The notes beneath the pieces are model-generated. The model made no database searches and was not told the origin of the DNA. It saw nothing but the letters and a program-made list of their open reading frames with translations. 33,185 nucleotides of DNA from Alphaproteobacteria bacterium (GTDB lineage: Bacteria > Pseudomonadota > Alphaproteobacteria > Micropepsales > Micropepsaceae): contig JAHFQC010000024.1 of the NCBI GenBank assembly GCA_023259375.1, forward strand, positions 22,733 to 55,917, written 5' to 3'. The translations under genes and the position numbers were made by a program. Of the stretch, positions 6,789 through 16,583 are shown piece after piece; within the stretch, counting starts at the first letter, position 1; every line of letters starts with the position of its first letter.

Positions 6789-9710
6789 ATGCTTCTGAAG
6801 AAATCCAACGTAAGTCTGTTCGCACTTGCTTGCGGAGTATCCAGCATAGCGTTGTGCGCAGCAGCCAGCGCGCAGTCCGGCGATCAGATGGAGACCGTGG
6901 TCGTCACGGGCATCCGCGCGTCGCTGCACTCGTCTCAGGAAATCAAGCAGAATGCGAGCGGCGTCGTCGACGCCATCACCGCCGAGGATATCGGCAAGTT
7001 CCCGGACACCAACCTGGCCGAATCCATCCAGCGCATTCCTGGCGTCACGATCGACCGCAATCTCGGTGAAGGTGCGCGCGTGACCGTGCGCGGCTTCGGC
7101 CCCGAGTACAATCTCGTCACCCTGAACGGGCGCTCGATGCCGGGTTCTGTCGCGCCGGGTACGGCGACGGCCACGCGCTCGTTCGATTTCGCGAATCTCT
7201 CGTCGGACAACATCTCCGGCATCACCGTGACCAAGACCGGCCGGGCCGACGTTCCGTCGGGCGGCATCGGCTCGACGATCGACATCAAGACGGCGCGTCC
7301 GTTCGATCATTCGGGCTTCGTCGCCACCGGAACGGCGAAGATGTTGTACGATTCCACCAACCGCGTCGGCGACGACTACACGCCGAATTTCTCCGCACTC
7401 GTCAGCGACACGTTCTTCAATGACCGGCTCGGCGTGCTCCTCAGCGGTTCCTATTCGGCCCGCAACAGCGCGATCGAATCCGCCACCGTCAGCGGCTGGC
7501 TCGATGTGCAGCACTTGAACCCCGATGGCTCCCTGGCCAGCAACATCTCCAGCGGCGTCGTCACCAGCAACAACAAGAACCCGCAGCAGCGCGTCTGGGC
7601 GCCGCGCGGCATGGGCTACGGCTATCAGGAAGACCAGCGCGGCCGCATCAACGCGCAGGCTGTCGTGCAGTATCGCCCGATCGAGTCCGTGACCGCGACG
7701 GTCGATTTCACCTACGCCCTATTCAAGGACCATTCGGTCCAGCACACTTTCGGTCTGTGGTACACCTACGACACGAACTTCTATAAGGGCACCGTCAACG
7801 AACACGGCACCATGACGGACGTGCAGGATTCGGCCGACGACATGTCGTATTCGACGTTCGACGACCATATCCGCAACGAGCTGACCTCGCTCGGCTTCAA
7901 CGTGAACTGGGAAGCCACCAACTATCTCACCGTGAAGGTCGATGCGCATCACTCGTTGATGATGTCGGGTGGTGATCCGCGCGGCAACAACACGTTCGGC
8001 ATTCAGGGCCAGACGCCGTCCGTCATGACGCCGGGCAAGTCCAAGTATTATCATGCCGGCGATCAGGAAATTCCGCAGGGCTGGTTCGATTTCGTTTCGC
8101 CGTGGACGGCCGGCACGCTGACCACCAACACGATCTCGCCGCTGTTCTATCAGGCGAACAATAACGTCTTTAACACCAAGATCGACGAAGCGCGCGTCGA
8201 CACAGTCTGGAAAAACACCAACAAGGGCCTGACCAGCCTGCAGTTCGGCTTCCAGGTGAAGAAGATGCAGACCCATGCCGCGGCGTGGAACAGCTTCATC
8301 GGTACCGGCTTCTACAGCGCAGCCGACCAGGGCATGGTTCCGGCCAGCGCTTATCGCAAGGTCTCGACCTGCGGCTTGATCCAGTCGTTCTCGGGCGGCG
8401 GCTGCGACCTCAAGATCGCGCCGTATTTCTACGAATATGACTTGGCGTCCTTCACGCAGTACACGCGTCCGCATTACGGCAACTATGATGTCCTGCCGCC
8501 GTCGTCGCCGACCAACTCGGACAACATCCAGGAAGTCACCAAGGCGTTCTACGGCCAGGCCAACTTCGATCTCGACCTGTTCGACCGTCCGTTCAAGATG
8601 GTCGCCGGCATCCGCTACGAAGCGGTGGACGTCACCGCCAAGAGCCTGCAGAAGATCGCGACCGCGGTGTCGTGGGACAACCCGACCGAGTTCCACACGC
8701 TGTATGCGGATTCCGCGAGCTATTCGGACGTCAAGGCCCACAATTACGAGTTCTTGCCGAACATCGATGCCAGCTACGAAGTCATCGACAATCTGATGAT
8801 CCGTACCGCGTTCAGCAAGACCGACACGCGTTCGGATCTGACCAAGATGGTCGGCACCACCAGCGTCGGCCTGACGCCGAAGCCGCTGGCGAGTCCGGCG
8901 AGTTCGGGCAACCCGGCGCTGCTGCCGTACGAGTCGTACAACTACGACGCCACGGTGGAATGGTATTACGGCATCGACAGCTACGTTTCGATGAACTACT
9001 TCAGCAAGGACGTGGTCAACTTCATCGCCACCACGGTGCAAGACATGGCGATCAACGGCATCACCGATCCGTATTACGGTGCTCAGCGCAACGCCGCGTT
9101 GGCCGCGCTCAAGGCCGGCGGTAATGCGTCACCGTCCGATTACGATATCTTCTACCAGATGCGGGCGATGAATCCGGGTCAGTTGTCGTTCACCGGCCAG
9201 CCGGGCGATCCCTTGAAAATGTTCCAGGTGACCCGCCCGAGCAACGCCAACAAGGTCAACACCCACGGCTTCGAGTTCGCTTGGCAGCATGTCTTCGGCG
9301 ACAGCGGCTTCGGCTTCCAGGCCAGCTGGTCGATCCCGCTCGGCGGTGCCAAGTTCGATCCGCTGGGACCGGACGGCCAGTTCGCTTTGGCCGGCCTCAG
9401 CAAGTCGTACGGCGTGATGGCGTACTACGAAAAGTATGGCTTCCAGGGCCGGATCGCGTTCACGCATCGCGACGCGTTCCTGGCCGGTGTCGGTCAGGCG
9501 CAGAATGCGTACGAACCGACCAACACTGCGGCCTACAACCAGTTGGATGCCAGCGCGAGCTACGACATCACCGACAACATCTCGCTGGTGTGGGACGGCA
9601 TCAACCTGTCGGGCGAGAGCATCAAGCAGTACGGCCGCTACAAGGAGCAATTCCTTGGCGCCTTCCAGGGCGGCCCCCGCTTCGAGTTCGGCGTCCACGT
9701 TAAGTACTGA
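6789..9710 (+). CDS. TonB-dependent receptor (Caulobacter/Xanthomonas type)
   Basis: This 973-residue outer-membrane receptor has a signal peptide (cleavage likely ASA-Q at 28/29), a TonB box-like METVVVTG at 34-41, and a plug domain with FPDTNLAESIQRIPGV and the NLVTLNGR segment. A 22-strand-type barrel follows, ending in aromatic HVKY at the extreme C-terminus. The plug wording matches the receptor class expanded in Caulobacter and Xanthomonas for carbohydrate uptake. The start has a strong GGGGAGG ribosome site about 9 bases upstream. It is followed, after a hairpin, by a sugar symporter and a GH17 glucanase, so import of beta-1,3-glucan fragments is the likely task. Control is probably by the LacI regulator just upstream. 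Confidence 0.95.
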   Translation: MLLKKSNVSLFALACGVSSIALCAAASAQSGDQMETVVVTGIRASLHSSQEIKQNASGVVDAITAEDIGKFPDTNLAESIQRIPGVTIDRNLGEGARVTVRGFGPEYNLVTLNGRSMPGSVAPGTATATRSFDFANLSSDNISGITVTKTGRADVPSGGIGSTIDIKTARPFDHSGFVATGTAKMLYDSTNRVGDDYTPNFSALVSDTFFNDRLGVLLSGSYSARNSAIESATVSGWLDVQHLNPDGSLASNISSGVVTSNNKNPQQRVWAPRGMGYGYQEDQRGRINAQAVVQYRPIESVTATVDFTYALFKDHSVQHTFGLWYTYDTNFYKGTVNEHGTMTDVQDSADDMSYSTFDDHIRNELTSLGFNVNWEATNYLTVKVDAHHSLMMSGGDPRGNNTFGIQGQTPSVMTPGKSKYYHAGDQEIPQGWFDFVSPWTAGTLTTNTISPLFYQANNNVFNTKIDEARVDTVWKNTNKGLTSLQFGFQVKKMQTHAAAWNSFIGTGFYSAADQGMVPASAYRKVSTCGLIQSFSGGGCDLKIAPYFYEYDLASFTQYTRPHYGNYDVLPPSSPTNSDNIQEVTKAFYGQANFDLDLFDRPFKMVAGIRYEAVDVTAKSLQKIATAVSWDNPTEFHTLYADSASYSDVKAHNYEFLPNIDASYEVIDNLMIRTAFSKTDTRSDLTKMVGTTSVGLTPKPLASPASSGNPALLPYESYNYDATVEWYYGIDSYVSMNYFSKDVVNFIATTVQDMAINGITDPYYGAQRNAALAALKAGGNASPSDYDIFYQMRAMNPGQLSFTGQPGDPLKMFQVTRPSNANKVNTHGFEFAWQHVFGDSGFGFQASWSIPLGGAKFDPLGPDGQFALAGLSKSYGVMAYYEKYGFQGRIAFTHRDAFLAGVGQAQNAYEPTNTAAYNQLDASASYDITDNISLVWDGINLSGESIKQYGRYKEQFLGAFQGGPRFEFGVHVKY

Positions 9711-9820
9711 TCCTGTGCGACAGTCGGGGAGCGGTCGTGTGAATAACGCGGCCGTACTCCCGGCTCACAACGGCGGAGGCCCGCCGCGTGTCGGATCAGG
9801 ACTTGCCCCCTGAACTTGGT

Positions 9821-9848
9821 CCTTGGCTCCAGATCGCAGGAGCCAAGG
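9821..9848 (+). terminator. Stem-loop between receptor and symporter genes
   Basis: CCTTGGCTCC (9821-9830) pairs perfectly with GGAGCCAAGG (9839-9848) around an 8-base loop, followed by only a short T run (TTTT at 9852-9855). It may be a partial terminator or an mRNA-stabilising hairpin that sets higher expression of the receptor than of the genes downstream. Confidence 0.5.
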
Positions 9849-9924
9849 CACTTTTCGGTGCAGGACTGCAGTTTGCCGTCGCGAGCCTGTATCCTTGGCG
9901 CCGAACCTAGAACTGGAGTGTCCC

Positions 9925-11289
9925 GTGAACAGCAGGCTGTCGCTGGCCGGTCGTGTTTCCTTCGGGGAAAAAGTCGGTTACTCGCTGGGTGACGCGGCTT
10001 CCAACCTGTACTGGAAGACCTTCGAATTCTATCTGATGATTTTCTACACCGATGTCTTCGGCGTGTCGGCCGCGGCCATCGGAACTATGCTGCTGGTGAC
10101 GCGGCTCGCTGACGCGGTGGCCGATCCGGTGATGGGAGCGATCGCCGATCGCACCCATACGCGCTGGGGGCATTTCCGTCCTTATCTGATCTGGTTTGCC
10201 GTGCCGCTGGCCGTGGCCGGCGTTCTCACCTTCACGACGCCCGGTCTGGAGGGCGGCAACAAGGTCGTCTACGCCTACATCACCTATTCGCTGCTGATGT
10301 TCCTCTACACGGCGGTCAACATTCCCTACACCGCCCTGATGGGTGTGATGACGTCGAACTCGGCGGAACGCACGACCATTTCCTCGGTCCGCTTCATCGG
10401 CGCGTTCACGGCCGGCATCTTCGTGCAGTATCTCACGCCGACCTTCGTCCGCGTCCTGGGACACGGCAACTACGTGCTCGGCTGGCAGATGACGATGGTG
10501 CTCTACGGCATTCTTGCCGTCATCATGCTGTTCGTCTGTTTCAGCGTGACGCGCGAGCGGGTTTCTCCGCCGCCGCAGCAGGAATCCGACCTCGGCCGCG
10601 ATCTCAAGGGGCTGTTTTCTTCGCGCTCCTGGCGGGTGCTGATTTCGGTGCTGCTTCTGGTGCTCGCCGCATTCGCCATTAAGGGATCGGACAGCGCGTA
10701 TTACTTCAAATATTTCGTCCGCGACGAAAGCCTGTTGCCGCCGTTCCTGGTGTCGAACGGATTTGCCTTCGTGGCGGCGGTCATGGTGGCGTCGTACCTC
10801 GCCAAGATCTTCGGCAAAAAGGCGCTGTTCATGTTCGCCATCGGTGTCGGCGGCCTGGTGATCGGCGGCTTCTGGGCGGCCAAGCCCACTGACATCGCGA
10901 TGATCTTCGGATTGCAGATCGTGTCGAGCTTCATCATCGGCTTCAACTCGCCCCTGGTGTTTGCGATGTTCGCCGATGTGGCCGACGAAGCCGAATGGCG
11001 TACCGGGCGGCGCAACACGGGTCTCGTCTTCGCCTCGGCCATCTTCTCCACCAAGGCGGGTTGGGCTATCGGGGCCTGGCTGTTCGGTCTCCTGCTGTCG
11101 TACTTCGGCTATATCCCGAACGTGACGCAAAGCGTGCAGGCGTTGCTCGGCATCGTCCTGGCGACGTCGTGGGTTCCCTGCGTCCTGCTGGTCGCGGCTG
11201 CGGCCCTGATGCAGCTCTATCCGCTGACCGAAGCGCAGATGGTCAAGATCGAAGCCGATCTCAAGCAGCGGCGCGGGGAGGCGGCATGA
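9925..11289 (+). CDS. GPH-family sugar:cation symporter (MelB-like MFS)
   Basis: About 454 residues and 12 predicted membrane segments. The N-terminal stretch (GEKVGYSLGDAASNLYW, then TRLADAVADPVMGAIADRT and WGHFRPYLIW) is the hallmark of the glycoside-pentoside-hexuronide symporters, including the DPxMGxxxD cation/sugar site and the R-W-G-x-F-R-P loop. The open frame extends upstream to 9823, but the GTG at 9925 is preferred. It has GGAG about 8 bases before it and starts right before the conserved domain, whereas the upstream part overlaps the hairpin and looks noncoding. Its stop overlaps the start of the GH17 gene (ATGA), indicating translational coupling. It probably moves glucan oligomers or glucose from periplasm to cytoplasm. 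Confidence 0.9.
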   Translation: MNSRLSLAGRVSFGEKVGYSLGDAASNLYWKTFEFYLMIFYTDVFGVSAAAIGTMLLVTRLADAVADPVMGAIADRTHTRWGHFRPYLIWFAVPLAVAGVLTFTTPGLEGGNKVVYAYITYSLLMFLYTAVNIPYTALMGVMTSNSAERTTISSVRFIGAFTAGIFVQYLTPTFVRVLGHGNYVLGWQMTMVLYGILAVIMLFVCFSVTRERVSPPPQQESDLGRDLKGLFSSRSWRVLISVLLLVLAAFAIKGSDSAYYFKYFVRDESLLPPFLVSNGFAFVAAVMVASYLAKIFGKKALFMFAIGVGGLVIGGFWAAKPTDIAMIFGLQIVSSFIIGFNSPLVFAMFADVADEAEWRTGRRNTGLVFASAIFSTKAGWAIGAWLFGLLLSYFGYIPNVTQSVQALLGIVLATSWVPCVLLVAAAALMQLYPLTEAQMVKIEADLKQRRGEAA

Positions 11290-12254
11290 AACGCCTTCTG
11301 TCCGGCCTGGTCGTTTTTCTCAGCCTGTTCGGTGCCGCGTGCGCGGCAGACGATCTGGCTTTGCCCGGATGGCATGGGGCCGCCATCGCGTACTCGGGCT
11401 ACCGGGCCGGGCAGCGCCCCGACAGCGGACCATTCCCGTCGCAGGAACAGGTATTGCAGGATCTTCGGATCGTCGAAAAGCACTGGCAATACATCCGCCT
11501 CTATGCCTCCGACCGTCATTCCGAGGACGTGCTCGAAACATTGCGACGCGAGAAGGTCGGCCTCAAGGTCATGCTCGGCGTCTGGCTCGACGGCAAACCC
11601 GATGCTCTGAATGCCAATTCGCTCGAGATCGCGCGCGCGATCCGGCTGGCCACCACATACCCGGATATCGTCGCGGCCGTGAATGTCGGCAACGAGGCGC
11701 TGGTGTCGTGGTCGGATCACCGGCTCACCGAAGACCGGATGCTCGCTTATTTCGCGCAAGTGAAGGCGGCCGTACCGTGCCCGGTGACGGTGGCCGACGA
11801 CTATTTGTATTGGCGGGATCCTGCCGCCAAGCTCGCGGGGGCCGTCGACTTCATCACCTTGCACACCTATCCGGTTTGGGGCGGCGAGGACATCGGCACC
11901 GCGATGGCGTCGACCATCCGTGTTTACGAGACGGTGCGTGCGGCTCATCCGGGCAAGACGATTGTGATCGGGGAGGCGGGCTGGCCGACCTTTACCGATA
12001 ATCCAAAAAATGCGCCGGGCGCCGGCAGCGAGGCCAAGCAACTCGACTATATCCGCGCGCTGAATGCCTGGGCCCAGTCGGCCGGCGTCACGGTTTTCGT
12101 TTTCGAGGCGTTCGACGAGCCGTGGAAGGGATCCGGCACGGAGGGGCATTGGGGACTGTTCGACGAGGCGCGGCAACCGAAGCAGGCCGTCCGGGAATTG
12201 TATCCGCAAATTATGGCCGGCTCGCCGCCAGCGGCCACCCCGCAGAGTCCGTAG
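11286..12254 (+). CDS. Glycoside hydrolase family 17, periplasmic beta-1,3-glucanase
   Basis: 322 residues with a signal peptide (hydrophobic 4-18, likely cleavage around ACA-A at 20/21). GH17 hallmarks are visible: VNVGNEAL with the presumed acid E137, and VIGEAGWPT with the presumed nucleophile E230. Conserved TIM-barrel pieces such as YIRLYA and ITLHTYPVW also appear. GH17 enzymes cut beta-1,3-glucans (laminarin, callose, fungal wall glucan) or transfer them. The ATG at 11286 overlaps the symporter stop by four bases; an upstream extension of the frame is a shadow of the symporter gene. The C-terminus is a short Pro/Ala-rich tail. Exact specificity (endo-hydrolase versus transferase) cannot be read. 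Confidence 0.88.
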   Translation: MKRLLSGLVVFLSLFGAACAADDLALPGWHGAAIAYSGYRAGQRPDSGPFPSQEQVLQDLRIVEKHWQYIRLYASDRHSEDVLETLRREKVGLKVMLGVWLDGKPDALNANSLEIARAIRLATTYPDIVAAVNVGNEALVSWSDHRLTEDRMLAYFAQVKAAVPCPVTVADDYLYWRDPAAKLAGAVDFITLHTYPVWGGEDIGTAMASTIRVYETVRAAHPGKTIVIGEAGWPTFTDNPKNAPGAGSEAKQLDYIRALNAWAQSAGVTVFVFEAFDEPWKGSGTEGHWGLFDEARQPKQAVRELYPQIMAGSPPAATPQSP

Positions 12255-12284
12255 CCGCTTTCGCGCCGTTTCTGGAGTCATCTA

Positions 12285-15200
12285 ATGACCGTGTCATCAG
12301 TCCTCGAAGCCATCGACAGCCGCGTACAAGGCGGCATCGTCGAAATCGGCGGGGAACGCTATTTCAAGATCGCCAACGTCAACGCGATGGCGCCGTTCCT
12401 GATGAGTCTGGTGTCGAGCTCGGATCAATGGATGTTCGCTTCCAGCACCGGAGCGCTGACGGCCGGCCGGCGCGATGCGGATCATGCGCTGTTTCCCTAT
12501 TATACCGACGACAAGATCCACGACAGCGTCGATCTGACCGGCGCCAAGACGATCTGCCATGTCATGCCGGGCGGGCGTACGCATTTGTGGGAGCCACTGT
12601 CGCCGCGCTTCGACGGGGCGTATCGCAAGACGCGAAACCTCTACAAGAGCGTCTACGGCAACAAGCTGATCCTCGAGGAGGTCAATCACGATCTCGGGCT
12701 CGCCTATACCTCGGTATGGATGCTGTCGGATCGCTTCGGTTTCGTGCGCCGGGCCTCGCTGCGCAACCTGACGCACGAGCCGGTGACGGTGCGTCTTCTC
12801 GACGGCATTCAGAACATCCTGCCGTCCGACCTGACGCAGCGCTTTCAGCTCGAATACTCCACGCTCGCCGATGGCTACAAGGAAAGCGAATTGCATCGTA
12901 GCGGCCTCGGCCTGTTCCGGCTGAGTTCGATCCCGGCCGATCAGCCGCGCCCCCGCGAGTCGCTCAGGGCCACCACGGTCTGGTGCGAAGGCATCCCGCC
13001 CGAGCGCCATCTCTTATGCGCGGCGCAGCTCGATCGCTTCCGCCATGGCGAGCCGCTGGACGACGAGGTTCTGGTGCGCGGGCGCCGCGGTGCCTATTTC
13101 GTCGAGTCCACGCTGACGCTGGCGGCGCAGCAGACCCGGGAGTGGAGCATCGTCGCCGACGTATCGCTCGATGCGGCGGGTGTCGCGAGTGTCCTGGCTT
13201 TCATCACGTCGGGCGCCGATCTGCGGGCCGAAATCGATCGCGATATCGCGGCGGGTACCGAAGATCTCATCCGCATTGTCGGCCGCGCCGATGGGCTGCA
13301 GAAGACGCGCGACGAGCGCAATGCCTGGCGCCACTACTCGAACACCTTGTTCAATGTGATGCGCGGCGGCATTCCCGAAGGCGGGTACCGGATTTCGCGG
13401 GAAGACTTTGTTGCGTTCGTCGTCGGCGCCAATCGGCCGCTGGCGGACCGGCACGAGGCGTTTTTGTCGTCGTTGCCGGAAAGTCTGCCGCGTGATGCGT
13501 TGCTTGATCTTGTTCGCAGCCGGGACGACGCCAATCTGGAACGTATCGCTTATGAATATCTGCCTCTGAGCTTCAGCCGCCGCCACGGCGACCCGAGCCG
13601 GCCGTGGAACGTGTTCACCATCGACGTGAAAGGGCCGCACGGCGAACGCATATTGAATTACCAGGGGAACTGGCGCGACATCTTCCAGAATTGGGAAGCG
13701 CTGGCTTATTCCTATCCCGGTTACGTCGAAGGTATGATTTTCAAGTTTCTCGATGCCTCGACGGCCGACGGCTACAACCCGTACCGGATTACGCGCGACG
13801 GGTTCGATTGGGAAGTTCTCGATCCTCAGGATACATGGTCCTACATCGGCTATTGGGGCGATCATCAGGTCGCTTATCTGTTGAAGCTGCTGGAGGTCGC
13901 CGTCCGTTTCCACCCCGGCACGCTGCCGTCGCTGCTGACCCGCCGCGTCTTCACCTATGCCGATGTGCCGTATCGCATCAAACCTTATGATGCGATCCTC
14001 AAGGATCCGCATTTCACCATCACCTTCGACGAGACACTCGATCGCGAAATCCGCCGGCGGGCCGACGCCATGGGTGCAGACGGCAAGGCTCTGCTCGTCG
14101 ACGGCGTGCCGTATCAGGTCAGTCTGGCGGAAAAGCTCGTCGTGACGATGCTGGCGCGCTTCTTCAATTTCGTTTCCGATGCCGGAATCTGGATGAACAC
14201 CCAGCGGCCGGAGTGGAACGACGCCAACAATGCGCTGGTCGGCAGCGGCGCCTCGATGGTGACATTGTGTTATCTCCGCCGTTTCCTCAATCTTGCGCGC
14301 CAACTATTCGTCGCCAGTGCCGATCCGGCGGTGGAGATGTCGAGCGCCGTCGCGACGGCATTTGAACGCGTCGCGAAAATCCTGAAGGCCCATGCCGGCT
14401 TGCTCGATGGTGCGATGTCGGACCAGGACCGCCGGACCGTTCTCGATGCACTGGGGCTGGCTGGCGGCGACTATCGCGCGACGGTGTATGCCGCCGGTTT
14501 GTCCGGCCGTACGCCGGTTCCTGTCGAAGCGCTGGTCGGCTTTTGCGACACAGGGCTTCGCTTTATCGATCACGCCATCCAGGCCAATCGGCGTCCGGAC
14601 GGGCTCTATCACGCCTACAACATTCTGGAATTTGGGGCGGGCTCCGTCGCCGTTCGCAGGCTCCCGGAAATGCTGGAAGGGCAGGTGGCGGTGCTGAGCT
14701 CCGGTGCCTTGTCGCCGGCGGAATCCGCCGACCTGTTGGATGCGCTCCGACAAAGCAAGCTCTATCGCCAAGATCAGAATAGCTATCTTCTCTATCCCGA
14801 CCGCAAGCTGCCCGGTTTCTTCGAGAAGAACAACATCCCGCCCGAGCGGCTGAAAATGTCGCCGATGCTGGTTGATATGCTCGCGCGTGACGACCGGCGC
14901 ATCGTGGTGCGCGACGTGCGTGGCGGCGTTCATTTCAATGCCGGCTTCTCGAATGCGTCGGTCCTGGAGGAGGCGCTGACCCCGCTTGGCCTTGCCGCCG
15001 AGGAGCACGCCCGCATCCTGGCTCTGTACGAAGAGGTGTTCCGCCACAAGTATTTCACCGGCCGCTCCGGCTCTTTCTACAAATACGAGGGGCTCGGTTG
15101 CATCTATTGGCACATGGTTTCCAAGCTGCTGCTGTCGGTGCAGGATGTGATGGGGCGCGCCGTGGACGAGGATCGGGCCGCGCTCGAGCGTCTGCGCCGG

Positions 15201-15701
15201 CATTACGACGAAATTCGTGATGGTATCGGCACCCACAAATCGCCGTCGGTTTACGGCGCGGTGCCGCTCGATCCTTATTCGCACACGCCGGGGTTCGCTG
15301 GCGTGCAGCAGCCCGGCATGACGGGGCAGGTGAAAGAGGACATCATTTCGCGTTTCGGCGAGATGGGCGCTCGTATCGAAGACGGCTGCCTGGTCTTCTC
15401 TCCCGCCATGGTCAAGCGCGACGAATTCCTTGCCGAGCCCAGCCGGTTCTCGTTCTTCACCGTTGAAGGCGAGCGGCAGACGCTGGAATTGGCGCCTGGA
15501 AGCCTTGGCTTCACGATCTGCCAGACGCCGGTCGTGTTGCATGAAGGCGGCGACGGCAGCATTGCGGTCACGCTCGCCGATGGCACGCGCCGGATCGTTG
15601 CGGGGCTGCGGCTCGACGCCGAAACCAGCCGCGCCATTTTTGAGCGCAGCGGAGTGGTAAAGCGGCTCGATGTGAGCCTTGGCGTCGCGCCTAAGGGCTA
15701 G
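12285..15701 (+). CDS. Large cytoplasmic clan GH-Q-like protein, possible beta-1,3-glucan phosphorylase
   Basis: 1138 residues with no signal peptide or membrane segment. The N-terminal part (FLMSLVSSSDQWMFASS, residues 38-54, then GALTAGRR) and the helical-domain segments YIGYWGDHQ (520-528) and EWNDANN (643-649) resemble the GH94/GH149/GH161 group of inverting phosphorylases. In that group an Asp in a WND segment is the general acid, so D646 is the candidate here. A late conserved-looking block runs SVYGAVPLDPYSHTPGFAG (988-1006). The length of about 1100 residues fits GH149/GH161 better than GH94. It starts 30 bp after the GH17 gene with GGAG about 9 bases upstream, so it is very probably in the same operon. 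Inferred role: cytosolic phosphorolysis of beta-1,3-gluco-oligosaccharides. The family assignment is by eye and needs a profile search. Confidence 0.55.
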   Translation: MTVSSVLEAIDSRVQGGIVEIGGERYFKIANVNAMAPFLMSLVSSSDQWMFASSTGALTAGRRDADHALFPYYTDDKIHDSVDLTGAKTICHVMPGGRTHLWEPLSPRFDGAYRKTRNLYKSVYGNKLILEEVNHDLGLAYTSVWMLSDRFGFVRRASLRNLTHEPVTVRLLDGIQNILPSDLTQRFQLEYSTLADGYKESELHRSGLGLFRLSSIPADQPRPRESLRATTVWCEGIPPERHLLCAAQLDRFRHGEPLDDEVLVRGRRGAYFVESTLTLAAQQTREWSIVADVSLDAAGVASVLAFITSGADLRAEIDRDIAAGTEDLIRIVGRADGLQKTRDERNAWRHYSNTLFNVMRGGIPEGGYRISREDFVAFVVGANRPLADRHEAFLSSLPESLPRDALLDLVRSRDDANLERIAYEYLPLSFSRRHGDPSRPWNVFTIDVKGPHGERILNYQGNWRDIFQNWEALAYSYPGYVEGMIFKFLDASTADGYNPYRITRDGFDWEVLDPQDTWSYIGYWGDHQVAYLLKLLEVAVRFHPGTLPSLLTRRVFTYADVPYRIKPYDAILKDPHFTITFDETLDREIRRRADAMGADGKALLVDGVPYQVSLAEKLVVTMLARFFNFVSDAGIWMNTQRPEWNDANNALVGSGASMVTLCYLRRFLNLARQLFVASADPAVEMSSAVATAFERVAKILKAHAGLLDGAMSDQDRRTVLDALGLAGGDYRATVYAAGLSGRTPVPVEALVGFCDTGLRFIDHAIQANRRPDGLYHAYNILEFGAGSVAVRRLPEMLEGQVAVLSSGALSPAESADLLDALRQSKLYRQDQNSYLLYPDRKLPGFFEKNNIPPERLKMSPMLVDMLARDDRRIVVRDVRGGVHFNAGFSNASVLEEALTPLGLAAEEHARILALYEEVFRHKYFTGRSGSFYKYEGLGCIYWHMVSKLLLSVQDVMGRAVDEDRAALERLRRHYDEIRDGIGTHKSPSVYGAVPLDPYSHTPGFAGVQQPGMTGQVKEDIISRFGEMGARIEDGCLVFSPAMVKRDEFLAEPSRFSFFTVEGERQTLELAPGSLGFTICQTPVVLHEGGDGSIAVTLADGTRRIVAGLRLDAETSRAIFERSGVVKRLDVSLGVAPKG

Positions 15702-15766
15702 CCGGCCGCTTCTCCACCGCCGCGAGAACGCCCAATTTCGGCCGTCGTAGGTGTTGAATTGCTGCC

Positions 15767-16378
15767 CTAGATCAGGGTGAGAAACACGTCCAGCACGGAC
15801 TTGGCGTGCCGATCCCGCTCGCTTGCCGCATCCTGGATCGGTGTTTCGTCCTGAAGTTTATTGAATAGGAAATTCTTGTTGAGATCGAAAAGCAGTCGTG
15901 CGGCCGAATTCCAGTTCAGCGGCGGCAACGCCGCATTTTGGGCGCAGGTCTCGATCGCGGCAGTCAAGGTGGCAATGTGATTGTCGACCCGCGCGTTGTA
16001 CTCGGACTGAAGCTCCGGCAGTCGCGGACACTCGGCGATGACCAGGCGGAACACGGCGATGGCATCCCTGCTTTGCGCCGTCCGGGCAAAGCACTGGCAG
16101 TGATCGTACAGCGACTGCGCGAGATCGTTCTGACTGGTGGAGAACCGCCTGATGCTGGCAAAGAAGCGGTCCATCTCGGTCCGCAACACAGCCAGGAAGA
16201 GCTCCTTCTTTGACGGATAGCGTCGATAGAGGGTCGTCTTCGAGCCTCCTATCGCGTGGGCAATCGACGTCATCGACGTGCCCGCATATCCGTTGCACTC
16301 GAATGCGCGCAACGCCGTCTCATGGATCTGCAGCAGGCGCTCCTGCTCGTCGGGTCTTTTCTCGGTCAACATCAGCAT
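15767..16378 (-). CDS. TetR-family transcriptional regulator
   Basis: About 203 residues. The N-terminal helix-turn-helix is clear (SMTSIAHAIGGSKTTLYRRY, then PSKKELFLAVL); the C-terminal ligand domain is divergent as usual. The frame opens with a TTG at 16402, but ATG codons at 16378 and 16372 are equally possible because none has a good ribosome site; I chose 16378. It is convergent with the GH-Q-like gene (65 bp apart) and lies downstream of the LysR gene on the same strand behind that gene's terminator, so it is probably a separate unit. Its target is unknown. Confidence 0.85.
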   Translation of the reverse strand: MLMLTEKRPDEQERLLQIHETALRAFECNGYAGTSMTSIAHAIGGSKTTLYRRYPSKKELFLAVLRTEMDRFFASIRRFSTSQNDLAQSLYDHCQCFARTAQSRDAIAVFRLVIAECPRLPELQSEYNARVDNHIATLTAAIETCAQNAALPPLNWNSAARLLFDLNKNFLFNKLQDETPIQDAASERDRHAKSVLDVFLTLI

Positions 16379-16583
16379 CTGGTAGCGGTGTCGCCGACAC
16401 AATGCCTGACCGCGTCCGCCAATACTGTTGAGGATTACTCATATCCTAATGCTGGATTACGAAATACCGGCGTGCGCCGCATCGGCTAGGATGTTGGTGA
16501 TCCGAACGCTCCCGGGCGAACAGATCAGCGCATAGCGCAGACTGTGCGTTCTTCAAAAGAACCGCGATGACCCTCGTTGCGGC

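Noticed and set aside
7719..9041. Long minus-strand frame opposite the receptor gene
   Set aside because: Arg/Val/Asp-rich mirror frame of a GC-rich coding sequence; the receptor on the other strand is unambiguous.
9823..9924. Upstream extension of the symporter frame
   Set aside because: It overlaps the hairpin, is rich in Arg/Cys unlike a membrane protein N-terminus, and the GTG at 9925 has a ribosome site.
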